Shown here in pieces: positions 23,635-35,400 of a DNA stretch of 64,000 nt. The stretch is from Erythrobasidium yunnanense (lineage: Eukaryota; Basidiomycota; Cystobasidiomycetes; Erythrobasidiales; Erythrobasidiaceae). The stretch's first letter is position 1. Each line of letters begins with the position of its first letter. The notes beneath the pieces are model-generated. The model saw only the letters and a list, made by a program, of their open reading frames with translations, was not told the DNA's origin and did no database searches. Location: positions 372,001-436,000 of the forward strand of contig BCJC01000001.1 in NCBI GenBank assembly GCA_001600175.1, read 5' to 3'. The translations under genes were made by a program, and so were the position numbers.

Positions 23635-25260
23635 CTAGACTGCCTCAAAATAAGTCGCTCGAAATTGAGATAGGCCAAACTTTTCAGCTAGTAGCGCATA
23701 AGTCGAAGACGTCGGCAGAGTTGGAGTCTGTATGCACCGAAGAACAGTAAGCAATGCCGTCTGCCAAGAGGTTGAGGGTATCTTCACTTACAAAGTCCAC
23801 AGAAGCCTCCATCGCGGTGCTCCGAAGGGTCAGAAGGGTGATCGCCATCATGTCTTGCTCGATGATAGGCTTCAGCATCGGACTGATCGTACAGAGTGAA
23901 GCCTGCGTCATTGCGTAGCTCGCCGACTAGGACGAGCATATTGGCATCAAGGACATTGGAGATCGATGCACAGCGAGCTTCAGCTTACGTAGAACAGAGT
24001 CATCATATTTCCAAACTGAGCTGGGCTTGAAAGGTCGCGGCGGCTGACCATTGACGCATTGCCTGTAGAAAGCGGGTCAGCAAAGGCACATCCATGTAAG
24101 TCGCAACGGCGCATGATCCTAAGCCAGTCGCCTACGCACCCGATATCGTTTGCTCTTTCGGTATCAGTTGGAACGAAGACCGTAAGCATTGTCGGAGCGA
24201 ACCTGAAGGATATTGGTCAGATAGTGGGTACGAACTTGGATATTCGGCACTCACCCTTTTTAGAACAAGGACAAGTAGGCTGTTATCAGGGACAAGTATT
24301 CGAGGTGAGCTAAACGAAGATCACAAAGATAATGATCGTTCACTCTATACCGTCCAAGGAAATAAGCTATGACACGAGACTCACAGCTTGAAACGCTTAC
24401 CGATCAGGGTACCAGATGCCAACCGTGCCAACGTATGCTTGGAAGTGATGCCTCGCAGTCTGTCCACCTGCATAGTTGGGAGGATATTCGACCTCGGTGC
24501 CTCTTTCGATAGTGACGCCTTGCGTGACGGTCTGTTGGGACGACTTTCACTTCAGCTGCTAGCAACTATTTGGAATTGGCTTCTCACCTGCGACCAGCCG
24601 CCTTCTACTGAGATGCCGAAGATGGAGCCTATTCCAGCGCCCTGAAAGGATATAGGTCAGCGACGTAATGCTGGAAGGCGAGCTAGGAGACCTACAGCGG
24701 TGACAGATACCGTGGTAGACACTTCGTACGAGTGCTGCTCGTTAGCAGTAAAGGTGACGGGCCTGCATGGAAAGTCGGCGAATCAGCTGACCTCTTGGGT
24801 GGTGTTGGCAGGAGTGTGGCTTACACTCCACCGCCACAGTTATTGTACGAATCTAGTTGGTACTCCTCGTAGAAATTGTCACGGTCATCGAACATAGCGA
24901 TAGGCTGGAAAGTACAGGAATCTGCGCCGCCAATCTAGAACGGTCGTGTCAGTTTTGTTTCGCTGACACCAATGTGCTGGACATACAGATCCGCCAGGGC
25001 ATCTGTGTACGGAGATCAGCTATTCGCATGTGTACAGATAGCAAGAATACCGACCTAGCTGGATTCTGTGGGTTGTCAGACGAGAGCTGGCGAGTTCGAA
25101 GACCGATGTCGAGATCCATGGATGAGTTGAGTATAAAGGGCTTAAGTGCACCGACTCCAGCATGTTGAGGAATGTCAGTGACGTCGAAGGCAGGAAGAGC
25201 AGCGCCATGCGCGACGAGGCTCGAGCTCAAAACGAGCAGGGCGATTCCAGCCAGGCGCAT
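23635..25260 (-). CDS. Secreted protein of unknown family, multi-exon
   Basis: Starts with a clear signal peptide (MRLAGIALLVLSSSLVAHGAA). Later exons read DALADLYVQHI, GGADSCTFQPIAMFDDRDN, FTANEQHSYEVSTTVSVTAG, GIGSIFGISVEGGWSQ, TVTQGVTIERGTEVEYPPN, HHFQAYVGTVGIWYP and MLTVFVPTDTERAND. The final exons contain MTQASLCTISPMLKP and end FRATYFEAV. About ten short exons were chained by eye; the middle junctions near 24240-24330 are least certain. Alternating Thr/Ser/Val segments suggest a beta-rich fold. No family is recognised and no function is proposed. Probably extracellular. Confidence 0.6.
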
Positions 25261-25938
25261 TGTAGAGGATTAGGAGACTACGAAGAGCTGTAGATGACGA
25301 AGTAAGGAAAGGCAACAGTGCGAGGTGAGAGAGGGAGTGAAAAGAAGAGCGATTGGGAGATCAAGAACAAGAACAGGCAAATCGTCTAGCGCATTCTGCG
25401 ATATCGCATGATATCGTGTAGAGGTACTTTAGGGTTTTGCTAGTCAACGGGCAATGTTCAACGCGTGCTTTGATACAGGAGAGCTCCCATCGTGACCCGC
25501 CCGGGGACGACGGCCTGGCTAGAGTTCAAGCACTATGTTCTTCGTAGGTGTTCGAAGGAGGGGATTGCCTTCAAAAGTCCACGAGCTTGCGCCGCTGGGC
25601 TACTGACCACATTGAAGCGAAGCGAATGGTGGGCAACGATCCCAGTGAAGTGCCTTGTCCGCTTTTCGCGGGTAGACGAGCTTGCACTAGCGTGAGAGAA
25701 CACTGTGTATGTGCTTGATGACCGGTACAGCTGCAGATCCACGCGGAAGAGTCGGGCTAATGATGAAGGCATATAAGCAAAGTAGACAGCGGATCCTGCG
25801 AGCCTTTGGACATTTGCGAACGAGGATATGAGTAAGGGAAAGCATAGAGGCTGAGCTTTTGTAATGTACAGGCTGGATATGGTGCGAGGGAGCGATTCAC
25901 TGAGCTCCGTTTTGGGCTGGACTGACAGCAAAACGAGT
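25261..25938. other. Intergenic region without supported gene
   Basis: About 680 bp. A minus-strand frame of 132 codons (25533-25931) has no motif or signal and is probably chance. Promoter of the secreted-protein gene lies at the left end. Confidence 0.45.
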
Positions 25939-26329
25939 CTACCCGTACATATTCGCCCTCGAGTTCTTGGAAGGCTTCCAATACATCCAGCAGATCGCCC
26001 AAGTCAGTATGATTCCGGCCAGGGTACCGATCCTGCTCATAAGTCAGCATTGAAGCGCACGATAAGATGCAAGCACTCACAGAAGCCAGCCATAAGCTGG
26101 CAGACCACTGATGGGAGTACTGAAGTCCGCTTCATCCTTTTTCGCTCGACGTTCGAGCTGCGAGTAGACGGCTGATTTATATATGTCTGTATGAGCTTCT
26201 TAGCCTTCCACCGAAGAATGCTCAATGCCTACCTGGTAGTGCCGCTACCCTCTGCAGCGCAGTCTGAACGAATAAGAGGAGTACAAAGATGCGGGTGAAG
26301 GATTGTGCAGGCAGAAGTGGGTATGCCAT
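25939..26329 (-). CDS. Small signal-peptide plus single-TM protein
   Basis: About 97 residues in three exons, family not recognised. The signal peptide (FTRIFVLLLFVQTALQRVAA) is followed at once by an intron. The second exon encodes a short charged spacer (SQLERRAKKDEAD) and FSTPISGLPAYGW. The last exon has a hydrophobic helix (IGTLAGIILTWAICWMYW) with a short basic tail ending NMYG. The plan of signal peptide, spacer, TM split by an intron and short tail resembles the neighbouring KGC-W/IEG family, but it lacks the KGC-W motif and the glycine tail. It could be a strongly diverged relative. Likely membrane-anchored. Confidence 0.6.
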
Positions 26330-26668
26330 GCCGTGTAAGCGGAGTGTTTCTGAAGAGGAGAGCTTGATCAGGCAAACGGTAAGCTGGAACAGCAACTGCG
26401 TTGATTGAAGGAAAAGCAGTAGGTCTTGTCAGGTCGTCATCACCCTGCTCGTGCAATTTCTGCTCGAGGCGCTGCATCGTCGGGCACGTCCGCCATCCGA
26501 ACGTCACTTGCGGTACACCCTTTCAGAGTTTGCTCCATCGGCTTGTATTGTGATATCAGAGAGTAAGACTGTTTCGTGGGTTTGAAACGATCTGCTGAGA
26601 GATTGAGTTGCCCCGCAGTCACAGGCATTCAGGAAGTCAACTTGAGTGGACAAACATATTGATATGTC
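26330..26668. other. Intergenic spacer
   Basis: About 340 bp between two minus-strand small membrane-protein genes. No gene supported. Confidence 0.45.
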
Positions 26669-27330
26669 TCAGAACATGGGAGGACCACCCATACCACCTC
26701 CACCTCCTGCTGCACCTGTCGGAGGCGTCTTGCCCATCACGTAAAAGAGGCTGGCGAAAATCTGTTCACAAAGGTCAGCATGTACGGGATCAGCCTGATC
26801 ACGCACACTAACCATTATACCAGCGATAGAGCCGACAGTCATGCCTACTGCCAGTCTGTAAGTGAAAAGGACAGGGATGCTCAGCTCAAGGCTTCAGCGT
26901 AAGGAGCGGTGAAGAGCCTTGCCCCATAGGCGTCGATTGACTCCCTTCTATAGTGCTTGACCAGTTGCACCCATTCTTTATCACGGTCTTGACTTTCGAA
27001 GCAGACTTGCGCGGTTTCTTGCTTGCTTCTTGCTCATTATCCGGACTTTCTTTCCTCTTGCTTTTGCCCAAGAGTAGATAGTCGTACGTCTCGACGTAGA
27101 GGTACTGACCAGCATCAGAAATTGCAGGCTTTTGCACTTTGGATAGCTGGCCGGACCCGTCGGCGGATTTCAGAAGCACGAAGTGCATAGTGAGAGCTGC
27201 ATGGCTGTAAATTAGCTGAATTAGAGGTCTAAAGGAAGGCGGACAACTCACTCAGCAAGACGGGCGTCAGCAAGGCGGCGGTAGAGATTAGGCATGCTCG
27301 CTTGAGGGTAATTCGCTTGCTGCACAACAT
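26669..27330 (-). CDS. KGC-W/IEG single-pass membrane protein, copy 2
   Basis: Second member of the unrecognised family, about 170 residues. Signal peptide MLCSKRITLKRACLISTAAL, then a longer spacer (GQYLYVETYDYLLLG and a lysine-rich KSKRKES stretch). The conserved motif reads VIKNGCNWSSTIEG, followed by the TM helix (LAVGMTVGSIAGIM|IFASLFYVMG) and tail PPTGAAGGGGGMGGPPMF. The intron between IEG and the TM seems to use a GC donor (GG|GCAAGG at 26922), because only that keeps the frame. The frame is open upstream, so a longer N-terminus is possible, but the start at 27330 gives the best signal peptide. Function unknown. Confidence 0.7.
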
Positions 27331-27637
27331 GACTGTGAGTGAGTGTGCTATAAGTACGATTCTCCAGAAGTATCGACGGTAGTTGATGTCCCGGACTCTG
27401 TCGTATAGTCGAGCGACCCTGCAGGCGAAAAGTTTGTTAGGCTGTGCAGACTGCCTCTTACGACCACGCGGAGGAGGTGGAACGGAGACATTTGGCTGAG
27501 CGTTCAGCACTTCACGAGACATGATATTGTATGCGCTCGACACTGGACACAGAGGAAATGATAGCATCGACTGCAGAGAAGGAAAGAACGTGAGAATCGC
27601 TTATATTGTACTATGCGCAGGAGGTTCAAGAGGTGCG
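27331..27637. other. Intergenic spacer
   Basis: About 300 bp between copies 2 and 3 of the KGC-W/IEG family. Presumed promoter of copy 2. Confidence 0.4.
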
Positions 27638-28239
27638 TTAATAGCCTCCCATGCCTCCGCCCATACCACCAGCACCACCTTTCGGCATCGCTGATCTGCC
27701 GTATTGGTAGCATGCAAATGCGAAGATCTGGTTGCGTGAAGGGAGAGAAGAGATCAGCCGAGAAACTGTGCATTGAACGCCGGGACTTACGACCATTCCG
27801 CCTACAATCCCACAAACCAGACCAATGACGAGGCTGAGATGGACATCAGGATGCTTAGCCTTTTGGACTTTCATGAGTGCGAGGAGAGGCACGTACGACA
27901 TCGGCTTTGTGTCCGTGCCCTCTATACGCGAGGCCCATTCGCAGCCTTTCTTTCGTACTATCTGTTTCTTCGCTCGTGTCTCTAGATGCTTTATCGGCTC
28001 GAAGCCAGCTCGAGTCGGCGGAGGCGCATAGATGACATCGACTATGCTAAGGTCTATGCTGCCACTAGATGGCAGCGCGATGTGCTGTGACAGTAGAGCT
28101 GACTCCGGGCATGTCAGCTAGGCTTGCATCCCCCTTCAGCAAGTGCTAACTCACCAGCAGAGAGGGGCAGGAGGAAAGCAGCCAGTGTAAAGAGAGTAGC
28201 TAGTTTGACACTCAGTGTCCGCCTATCCAGTAGGACCAT
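27638..28239 (-). CDS. KGC-W/IEG single-pass membrane protein, copy 3
   Basis: Third member, about 135 residues. Signal peptide KLATLFTLAAFLLPLSA, an intron, spacer (LPSSGSIDLSIVDVIYAPPP), then the conserved motif IVRKKGCEWASRIEGTDTKP. The hydrophobic helix LVIGLVCGIVGGMV|IFAFACY is split by an intron, as in copies 1 and 2. The tail GGAGGMGGGMGGY ends the protein. The paired Gly-x-x-x-Gly spacing in the helix could favour helix packing. Head-to-tail with copy 2 on the same strand. Function unknown; membrane topology is inferred from the signal peptide and single helix. Confidence 0.75.
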
Positions 28240-28511
28240 TTTGCGAGAAGTTGGGATCGATAGACAGTACCAGTTAGTGCGTTGGCAGTCCCTCCAGTTC
28301 AGGTACAAGGTCTCGAACGTTGAGCTAGCTGTATAGAATTAAAGGGCTGGTCTCTCAAAGGCTGGGCCACTACCGAGGTCAGGGCGGGAATAGGCCGGGT
28401 TTCAAGCTAGCGTATGTAGTCAGACTGCGAATCTTGGGATTCATGTCCGCTTCGAGCTACCGCAGGAGTATATTACTCGAATGCTGAAAGCTGTTCCCCT
28501 TGAAGACGGTC

Positions 28512-29646
28512 CTAGCTATAGAATTCAGGCGCCCGTCGGAATAGCTGAAACACGTCCCAGTCATGCCCGAAGCATAGTGTGGCATTGTGTCTAGTAGCTA
28601 TCCGTTTGATCATCTTATGCGAACGGAACCAGGCACCTGCGCGAGCGAATCAGGCCAAGCGACTTAGCCACAATTTATCGGGCCTACCGCGGTCTCTGCC
28701 GAACCAGCCTTGCGGAGTTCCTTCGTAGTTTTCCTTGACTGTGGTAACGGAATTAGTAATCTGACAAAGGCTCGCTTTCACAAAGTACGCACCGTGGTAT
28801 TGATCAGTTGTAAATATGAAAAGTCCAGCGTCATGCAAATTCAGAAGCATGACGACCAGCCCTGGAGTATGTCCTGGAGAATGTAGAAGATCCAATCCAG
28901 GGAATAGATTGATTTGCGGTCCATCGAAAGTTTCCCAATTGTAGTCCAGAGACAGGTAATTCGGCAAGTACGCTCCCAGGTCGGCCTTGGTACCGACTGC
29001 CCAGAAGGCGTGCTTAAACTCTAGCTCGTGAACATAGACAGTGACGTCTTTGCGGTCTTTGAAGTACTGTAGCCCGCCCGCGTGGTCGAGATGAAGATCT
29101 GAGTATAGCGTTCAGTAATGGCCTGCATCCATGTATGGACTACAAGATCGACGTACGACCCATAATGATATGCTTGACTTCCGAGATATCGTGCCCAGTC
29201 TTGCCGATTTGAGCTGGAAGACTGGCCTCCTCCGACATAGGACTGGGATTCGTCGGGGCTAACGTGTCGAGCCGAGCTGTTCCCCAGTCCTTCGTTGTAA
29301 GACAGTCAATAAACAGTCTCACTTTCCCGGGAAGGTACCTACTTTGTTCAGATCAGGGCCGCAACCCGTCTCGAAGAGGATCAGACCATCTACGCCTGGC
29401 ATCTCAATCAATGCGGCTATGACGACAACTTCCCTACGTTTGTTGACTGGGTTTGGGCTGTATATCGAATATCTTGTTCATACACTGACATTAAAACATC
29501 GCGCAAAAGCATTACTTGGAAGAGGTGCTCGCGCAACAGCCTGCCATGAGGAAAGCTTCATCCAAGTCGAGGTTTCCGAGATGTAAGAACCAAAGCTTTG
29601 TGCCAGCGGGAGCTTTTTGTATTCCATTGGGATAGAAGCCAGCCAT
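28512..29646 (-). CDS. Metallo-beta-lactamase-fold hydrolase, AHL-lactonase-like
   Basis: Zinc hydrolase with the closest look to N-acyl homoserine lactonases, about 270 residues. Conserved points are WFLHLGNLDLDEAFLM at the start and GVDGLILFETGCGPDLN. The metal motif HLHLDHAGG is rebuilt across an intron with donor C|GTACGT. SPGHTPG follows, then FTTDQ, and near the C-terminus CFGHDWDVFQLF-RAPEFYS. All expected His and Asp ligands are present. No signal peptide, so probably cytosolic. Real substrate could be another lactone or ester. An in-frame Met at 29697 would add 17 residues. In a fungus such a gene may detoxify bacterial signals or lactones; that is inference. Confidence 0.78.
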
Positions 29647-30103
29647 ACTTCTTTTATAGCGTATGAATCTGGGTTTCGACAGAGTTGCCAGCAGCAACGA
29701 TGAGCAGAAGGTACGAGGAGAGGATTAGCAGTACGACCAGGTCTAAAAGGCGCGCATTAGTCACCACTAGCACCTATTATTAGGAGAAGTGGAGAACGAG
29801 CCGGCTGACCAAGTATCTCTCACGCCATTAGACACTTCAGAGAATGAACGTGCCGTCCCGTAGAGGTATCATAGCCATGGTATTCCACCGTATTCTTGCC
29901 GCGAAAGCCCGGTCCTGTCGCCTTCGGACCTTGTGCCGTATGCTGAAGCAAGTTCAAGGATCTCCATGCATGGCTTCGCTGCAGACCGCCATGTAGCCTG
30001 TCCTATTGGTACTGAAGTTGTTATCATGGTATCGAGCTCGTAATAAGCGTGTTGCTTTGCCATGGTCTCCTTCTGACCAAAAGCGCCAGCAAACAGTTCG
30101 AGA
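29647..30103. promoter_or_regulatory. Divergent spacer between lactonase-like gene and NOP15
   Basis: About 460 bp between opposite-strand starts. Promoters for both; no specific motif recognised. Confidence 0.35.
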
Positions 30104-31617
30104 ATGGCGAAAACCAAGACGAACAAGCAGAGTGTTCCGAAGGACGAGGTAGCATTGAAGGAGACTGTTACGGGTACAGATGGAGAAGCAGGAGTGTCGA
30201 CGACGCCGGCTTCAGCTGGGAAAACCCTTAAAGTCGACGGCTCCGCGACGAGCAGCAATCGCAAAGTCAGAATCCACGAAGACTCGCCAGCGCAGGTAGC
30301 AAAGCGTCGTGTATCTGGCAGAAGAACGAGCGGCGCAGCAGCAAACGGCGCTGAAGGAACCAGCGAAAACGCCAGCTCACATGGGACAAGCGAAGGCAAC
30401 GAAACATCAGAAAAGAAGTTTTCGCCAAAACACAAAGACAAGCAGCAGCAGCCTGAGAAGGGAGTGCTCAAGAAGAGCACAAACAACAGCGCTAATGCTT
30501 CTACCACTTCCTCCTCCTCCTCGAACGCTGCTCAGAAAAAGAGGAAAGCCTCTGATGCTGTCGACGAGACTGAAGATTCTGCTGAAACATCCAAAGCTGC
30601 TGCTTCGACTGCCAACGCTGCAGATGTCAACGGTGAAGACGATGAGGATGAAGAAGGAGAGGGAGAGATCGATTTCCTGGCTGGATTCGAGAGCGGCTCC
30701 GACGATGAGGATGGAGCAGACAGCTCAGACGAGGAGAATATGGAAGGAGAAGATGCTGAAGACGCTGTCAAAGTAGATGAGCTGCCTAAGCCGACACAAC
30801 AGATCAAAGTGAACAAGAAGAAAAATAAGGTAAGGACCCAAATCTCGCTTCCGTCACTCTAATCGGGCAAGCTAATGTCTCCCCGGCTTTCAGAAAGCGG
30901 ATGTAGGAGTGGTATACCTAGGAAGGATACCCCACGGCTTTCACGAGGAAGAGATGCGATCATATTTCTCTCAGTTCGGCACCGTTACCCGTCTGCGGCT
31001 GAGCCGTAACAAGACTGTGAGTCGAAGCAACAGCATAACGCCTGTATTCCACTAAGCATGCTCAACCCCTGTTCAGACTGGTGCCTCCAAACACTACGCT
31101 TTCATCGAGTTTGAACATGCCTCTGTCGCTCAGATAGTCAGCGAGACAATGGACAACTATCTCTTACACAATCACATCCTCCAATGTAAAGTCGTTCCGG
31201 CCGATCAAGTTCATCCCAAGATGTGGCTTGGAGCAAACAAGAAATTCCGACCTGTTCCCAAAGGACGTGTAGAGCGCTTGAAGCACAATGCTGTAAGCTC
31301 ATATTGTTCTTCTTACGTTTACTAGAGACTGATGTTTGATGCAACAGCCCAAGACGGACGAGCAGAAAGAAGCGATCAAGACACGGCTCATAAAGCGAGA
31401 AGAGCAGAAGCGAGACAAGCTGCGCGAGCTCGGTATCGAGTACGACTTTGATGGCTATGTCAAGACGCTTCCCAGCAAGCAGATCAAGGATCAGAAGGAA
31501 GAAGCGAAAGCTCGTACAGCTGCCAAGAAGCTCGAGAACCAAGTTGCAAAGGATAATGAAGACTTGGAGAAGAAGAAGGTCAAGGAGCCCAGACAGAAGC
31601 GAGCTAGGAAGGCGTAG
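30104..31617 (+). CDS. NOP15: Nucleolar RRM protein, Nop15/NIFK-like ribosome assembly factor
   Basis: Nucleolar factor needed for maturation of the 60S subunit in yeast (Nop15; NIFK in animals). The N-terminal 240 residues are disordered, with basic stretches and a strongly acidic block ([25 protein letters not shown]). One RRM follows: [16 protein letters not shown] (RNP2), [15 protein letters not shown], and HYAFIEFEH (RNP1). [19 protein letters not shown] and [13 protein letters not shown] are typical of this family. The C-terminus is a lysine-rich coiled-coil region ending RARKA. Three introns. The N-terminal extension is longer than in yeast. Confidence 0.9.
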
Positions 31618-32452
31618 CTCCGCAACTCCGGGTAGCACTATATTTTAGCCGCCAGACTGCATTCTGCAGAATTTTCCTTCACGCGTTCTCTCTGCTTACC
31701 GTTAGAGTCTTCATCTGTTGTTTGTCTATCTGTTAGCGACATCATCTGTGTTGTCAAGGTCAATTTTCTGGTCAGGACGTTTGGAGCAGCACGCTAAAGC
31801 TTTGCTTTGATTTCTTCCGCAACGCACGACGGCAGCTAATGACTACAACTGCTTCATCTCTACTAGCACCATGCATGACAGATACACTACGTTACAGGTT
31901 TGCCCATGAGAGAGACACATGCGATTACTTCCTTGCTTTGGAAAACGGAGAAAATGGAAACCCTGAACTGATAAAAAAAGCCCGAAAGACGAGAGAAGGT
32001 GAAGGAGAACGAGATGTGGTACTTGTGTTGAAAGAGAAGGTGGCCTGCTTGCATGAATTTGCCCTGATTCTGACACCCCCCTCTTTGACCGCCTTGAACT
32101 GCTGGTAAACCTGAACTTTCCTTATTCTCCCGCTGTTTTGCTTGTACAGAAAGACCATTGCACAGACTAAAGTAAACGATTGTGTTGCTGTGACGAGATG
32201 AGACGATGAGATCGAAATGAGCAATGAAAGCGGAATCGAGATGATTCCGAATGAGAAAGACTATTGGTAGAGTTAAAAGGCTTGTAAGGCGAAGCGAGAT
32301 GAAGTGATGCTTTTTGTGTGGAGTATAGGACTTGATTCGAAGGAACAGTTTGCTGTATCGAAATTACGGATTATTTTTGGGCAAGAGATAGCCACCAGGG
32401 CTTTCTCTTGAGCTTGTTTCAATGTGATTAGAGAGTAATTTTCGCTCGCTAA
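31618..32452. other. Convergent 3' spacer
   Basis: About 835 bp between NOP15 and PPS1 3' ends. AT-richer than the flanks, with GATGAGA-like simple sequence around 32195-32215. No gene supported. Confidence 0.5.
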
Positions 32453-35400
32453 TTAGACGCCGAGATCTGTAAAGCGATAATAGTCAGTGCCTGATCCGCC
32501 ATTAATAGATGAGAAGAGGTAAAGGACTTACATTTATGGTTGAGATTAGCCATCTCAGTAGCGAGGACAGGCCAGGTGATTCTTGCTGATCTCTTGACGA
32601 GCATAGCGTTCTCCTTGTCCTCCTCGTCTTCATTGAAAGCCGATTCCCTGATCTCCTCCTCGTACATGTGGAGCGTCCACATAAAGAGTATAGTAGGTTG
32701 AATGAGGATATTCAATCTCTTGGCTCTGACTAGGAGATAGGCGTCTACGAGAGATAAATTGAGGTGCTTCATGACGTATGCAATGACGAGCGTAGCGCTT
32801 CTCGAGACGCCGACTCTGCAGTGAACGAGGACTTTCCCTCCTTTTTGATGTGCAGACTCGATGAATTCGATAGCTGTGAGAAGATGAGGGAGAATAGGGT
32901 CTACACCATCATCTTGAATATCCTGGATATCTAGAACAGTGATGTTTCCGAGGCTTTGTTCTAGCCAGAGGGAATTTGTAGGCGTACGTGCTCGAGCAGC
33001 TGCGCTTGCGTTGCTATAGAAGCTCGAGGAAGTAGGCTGAACGTGCTTGTGAGGAGGTACGAGGGCGCTTTCTCCGATTGATAAGACGTGCGTGATGCCT
33101 AGCTCTTTGAGCATCAGAGCATTGGAAGCGTGGTTTACGTTGCCTAGGTAGACGTGGTCTAGAATGCGGGAAGGGAAGTGGCCATCAAATCGGTCATCGT
33201 AGAACCAGGCGCGTGCTACGGCGTCGCTCGAAGGAGGAGAAGGTGACGGAGTGCATCTTGATAGAGGAGCCATCATTGTAGGAGTAGCTGATCTGATAGA
33301 GGAGATAGTAGCACTGCTATTTGCGGAGCTAGATCTTGAGAACAGACTAGGTCTGGTAAGGAGGGATCTTGTTGAAATAGTAGGCGAAGGAGGTTCTCTA
33401 GCATTTCTAGCAGCTAGGGCAGCAGCTTTCTCCTCTCTTTCCTTCTTCTCCATCTCTGCGATCTGGCTTGCGGACAGATCATCGTTGTATCGATGTCTGT
33501 TCTGCGATCTTGTAAGAGCCATGATCCTCTTCTCTAGCTGGCCCAGGAGAGTGACATCGAGAGGATAGACGAAGAATGATCTCTTCTTCTCGTTTTGTAG
33601 ATATAGATAAGCTTCAGGGAGCGAGCAGACCCTGTCATACATGATGTATGCGAGCGTCAAAAGCGAAGAATCCGTGTATCCATCTGCACAGTGGATAAGC
33701 ACTCTTCGAGCTGCGATATGCCCGTCTCTAGGGATGGACTTGGAGCCCCGAATATCGAGAGAAGTGCGGAGATGAGGACGAGCTTGCGTGCGGATCCACA
33801 TGCAGTGCTCGAGGATAGCATCGATGATGATCTGATGAGCAGAAGGGTGCGAGGCGTTCTGCGAAGTAGCGAAGCATTCCAGGTGGAGGATCTCCTCTGG
33901 AGACAGACGGAGGAGCTCCTCCTTCTTTTCCTCAACAACCTTGTTCTTCTTAGCAGCTACAGCTGCCGAAAGGGACTTGCTCTTCTTGAATTGAGCAGGC
34001 TTGTTTGCAGCAGAAGCAGAAGAAGCAGTCCTCCAGCCCAGAGCGGCAGTAGAGCCAATAGCAGCTGCCGAAAAACCTTCGAGAGCATCTTGGAAGTTCT
34101 CTTTATCTGAATCACTTCCACTTCTGCTCGCTGAGAATTCTTCATAGTCCGAATCATCTTCGTCATTATCGCTTGACGATCTCGACGAAGACGAGTTAGA
34201 GCTCTTGCTCGAGCATACTTCCTCATCATCTTCCGACGAAGAGGAATACCAATAAGGTGATCTGCTCTTCTTGACTTTGCTGCCTTTGTTGCTAGGTTTT
34301 CTCTTTTTCTGCTTCTGCTGTTGTAAGGCGAGGAGCTGATCTTGTCGCGCTTCATGCTCGCGCTTGGATTGCATGTCGTCCATGTACTTCTCGCGCTCTT
34401 TGAGCTCACGAGTGTTGGCCATGTAGGCTGTGTCTCGCGCTTCGATGCATACTGAGAAATGCTTGGGATTGCCTTCGCTGGTGGATAGAGGTAGAGAAGA
34501 GTGGTCCTGGCTATCGACAGGCCAAGGTACATCGAATGTATTGCCGATCTGCCCATCCGAAGCGAATCAGCCCGCTTTCTCGATAGATATTGCGAAAGAG
34601 TGTCGACTCACCCAGACATTCTCTGCAATCTCGGTAGCTTGTGTGAATGCGCGCATCTCTTCATGCTCCTTCTCTGCGAACGAGGTCTTGTTCCTAGGCC
34701 AGCCTAGTGAATCGACTTGAACGAGATGCGGGAACTTCTGCTCGAAGACATTGAACGGATCTGTCGACGACCGTCTTAGCTGAGTGTATACTAAAGAGAT
34801 ATACAGAAGAAGAGCACTCACCGGTGATAATGTATACTTGGTACTGAATTAGATCTCTTTCTCCGCTCATCTTCCTCTCTCTGTACATATCTTTGATAGC
34901 TTCCTTCGCCATCTTTGCAACAGCAAATGTATCTTCATCATCTCCCTTTCCATTTCCATACACGACTATATCTGAGATAGTCGCGTATTTGGGTCCCTGC
35001 ATCCTGAAATTCCTGAAATTGACGCCGTTGTTAGGTAGAGTAGGTTTGATAAACCTGCCATCGTAGGCGAAGATCTCTTCGGGCTTCCATGATGAAGTGA
35101 GGAGGGAAGTATGCAGTTCGGGGCCGAAATGGGAAGTCTTCGGGAGATCGATAGATTGGGCGCAGGAGGAGATGGAGGATGATGAAGATGGGGCAGATTG
35201 CAGGGAATCACTGCCTCCAAACACGGAGGATGAACAAGAAGATGGATTTGAAGACGAGGATGAATAGGTCGACGAGAAGGAATCGGTGGAATAGGAAGTC
35301 GCGATGCTGGCGCTTGTAGCTTGGCGAGAATGGTCATATGCAGCAGCTTCCTCTTCTTGTCGCGATTGCTGTTGCTCACTGCGTACTGGATGTGCTGCTA

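Noticed and set aside
29869-30507. 212-codon open frame on the minus strand
   Set aside because: It is antisense to the low-complexity 5' part of NOP15 and has no start context, motif or conservation pattern; a shadow of biased codon use.
31839-32108. 89-codon plus-strand frame in the NOP15/PPS1 spacer
   Set aside because: Lies in AT-richer 3' sequence between convergent genes, with no recognisable features.
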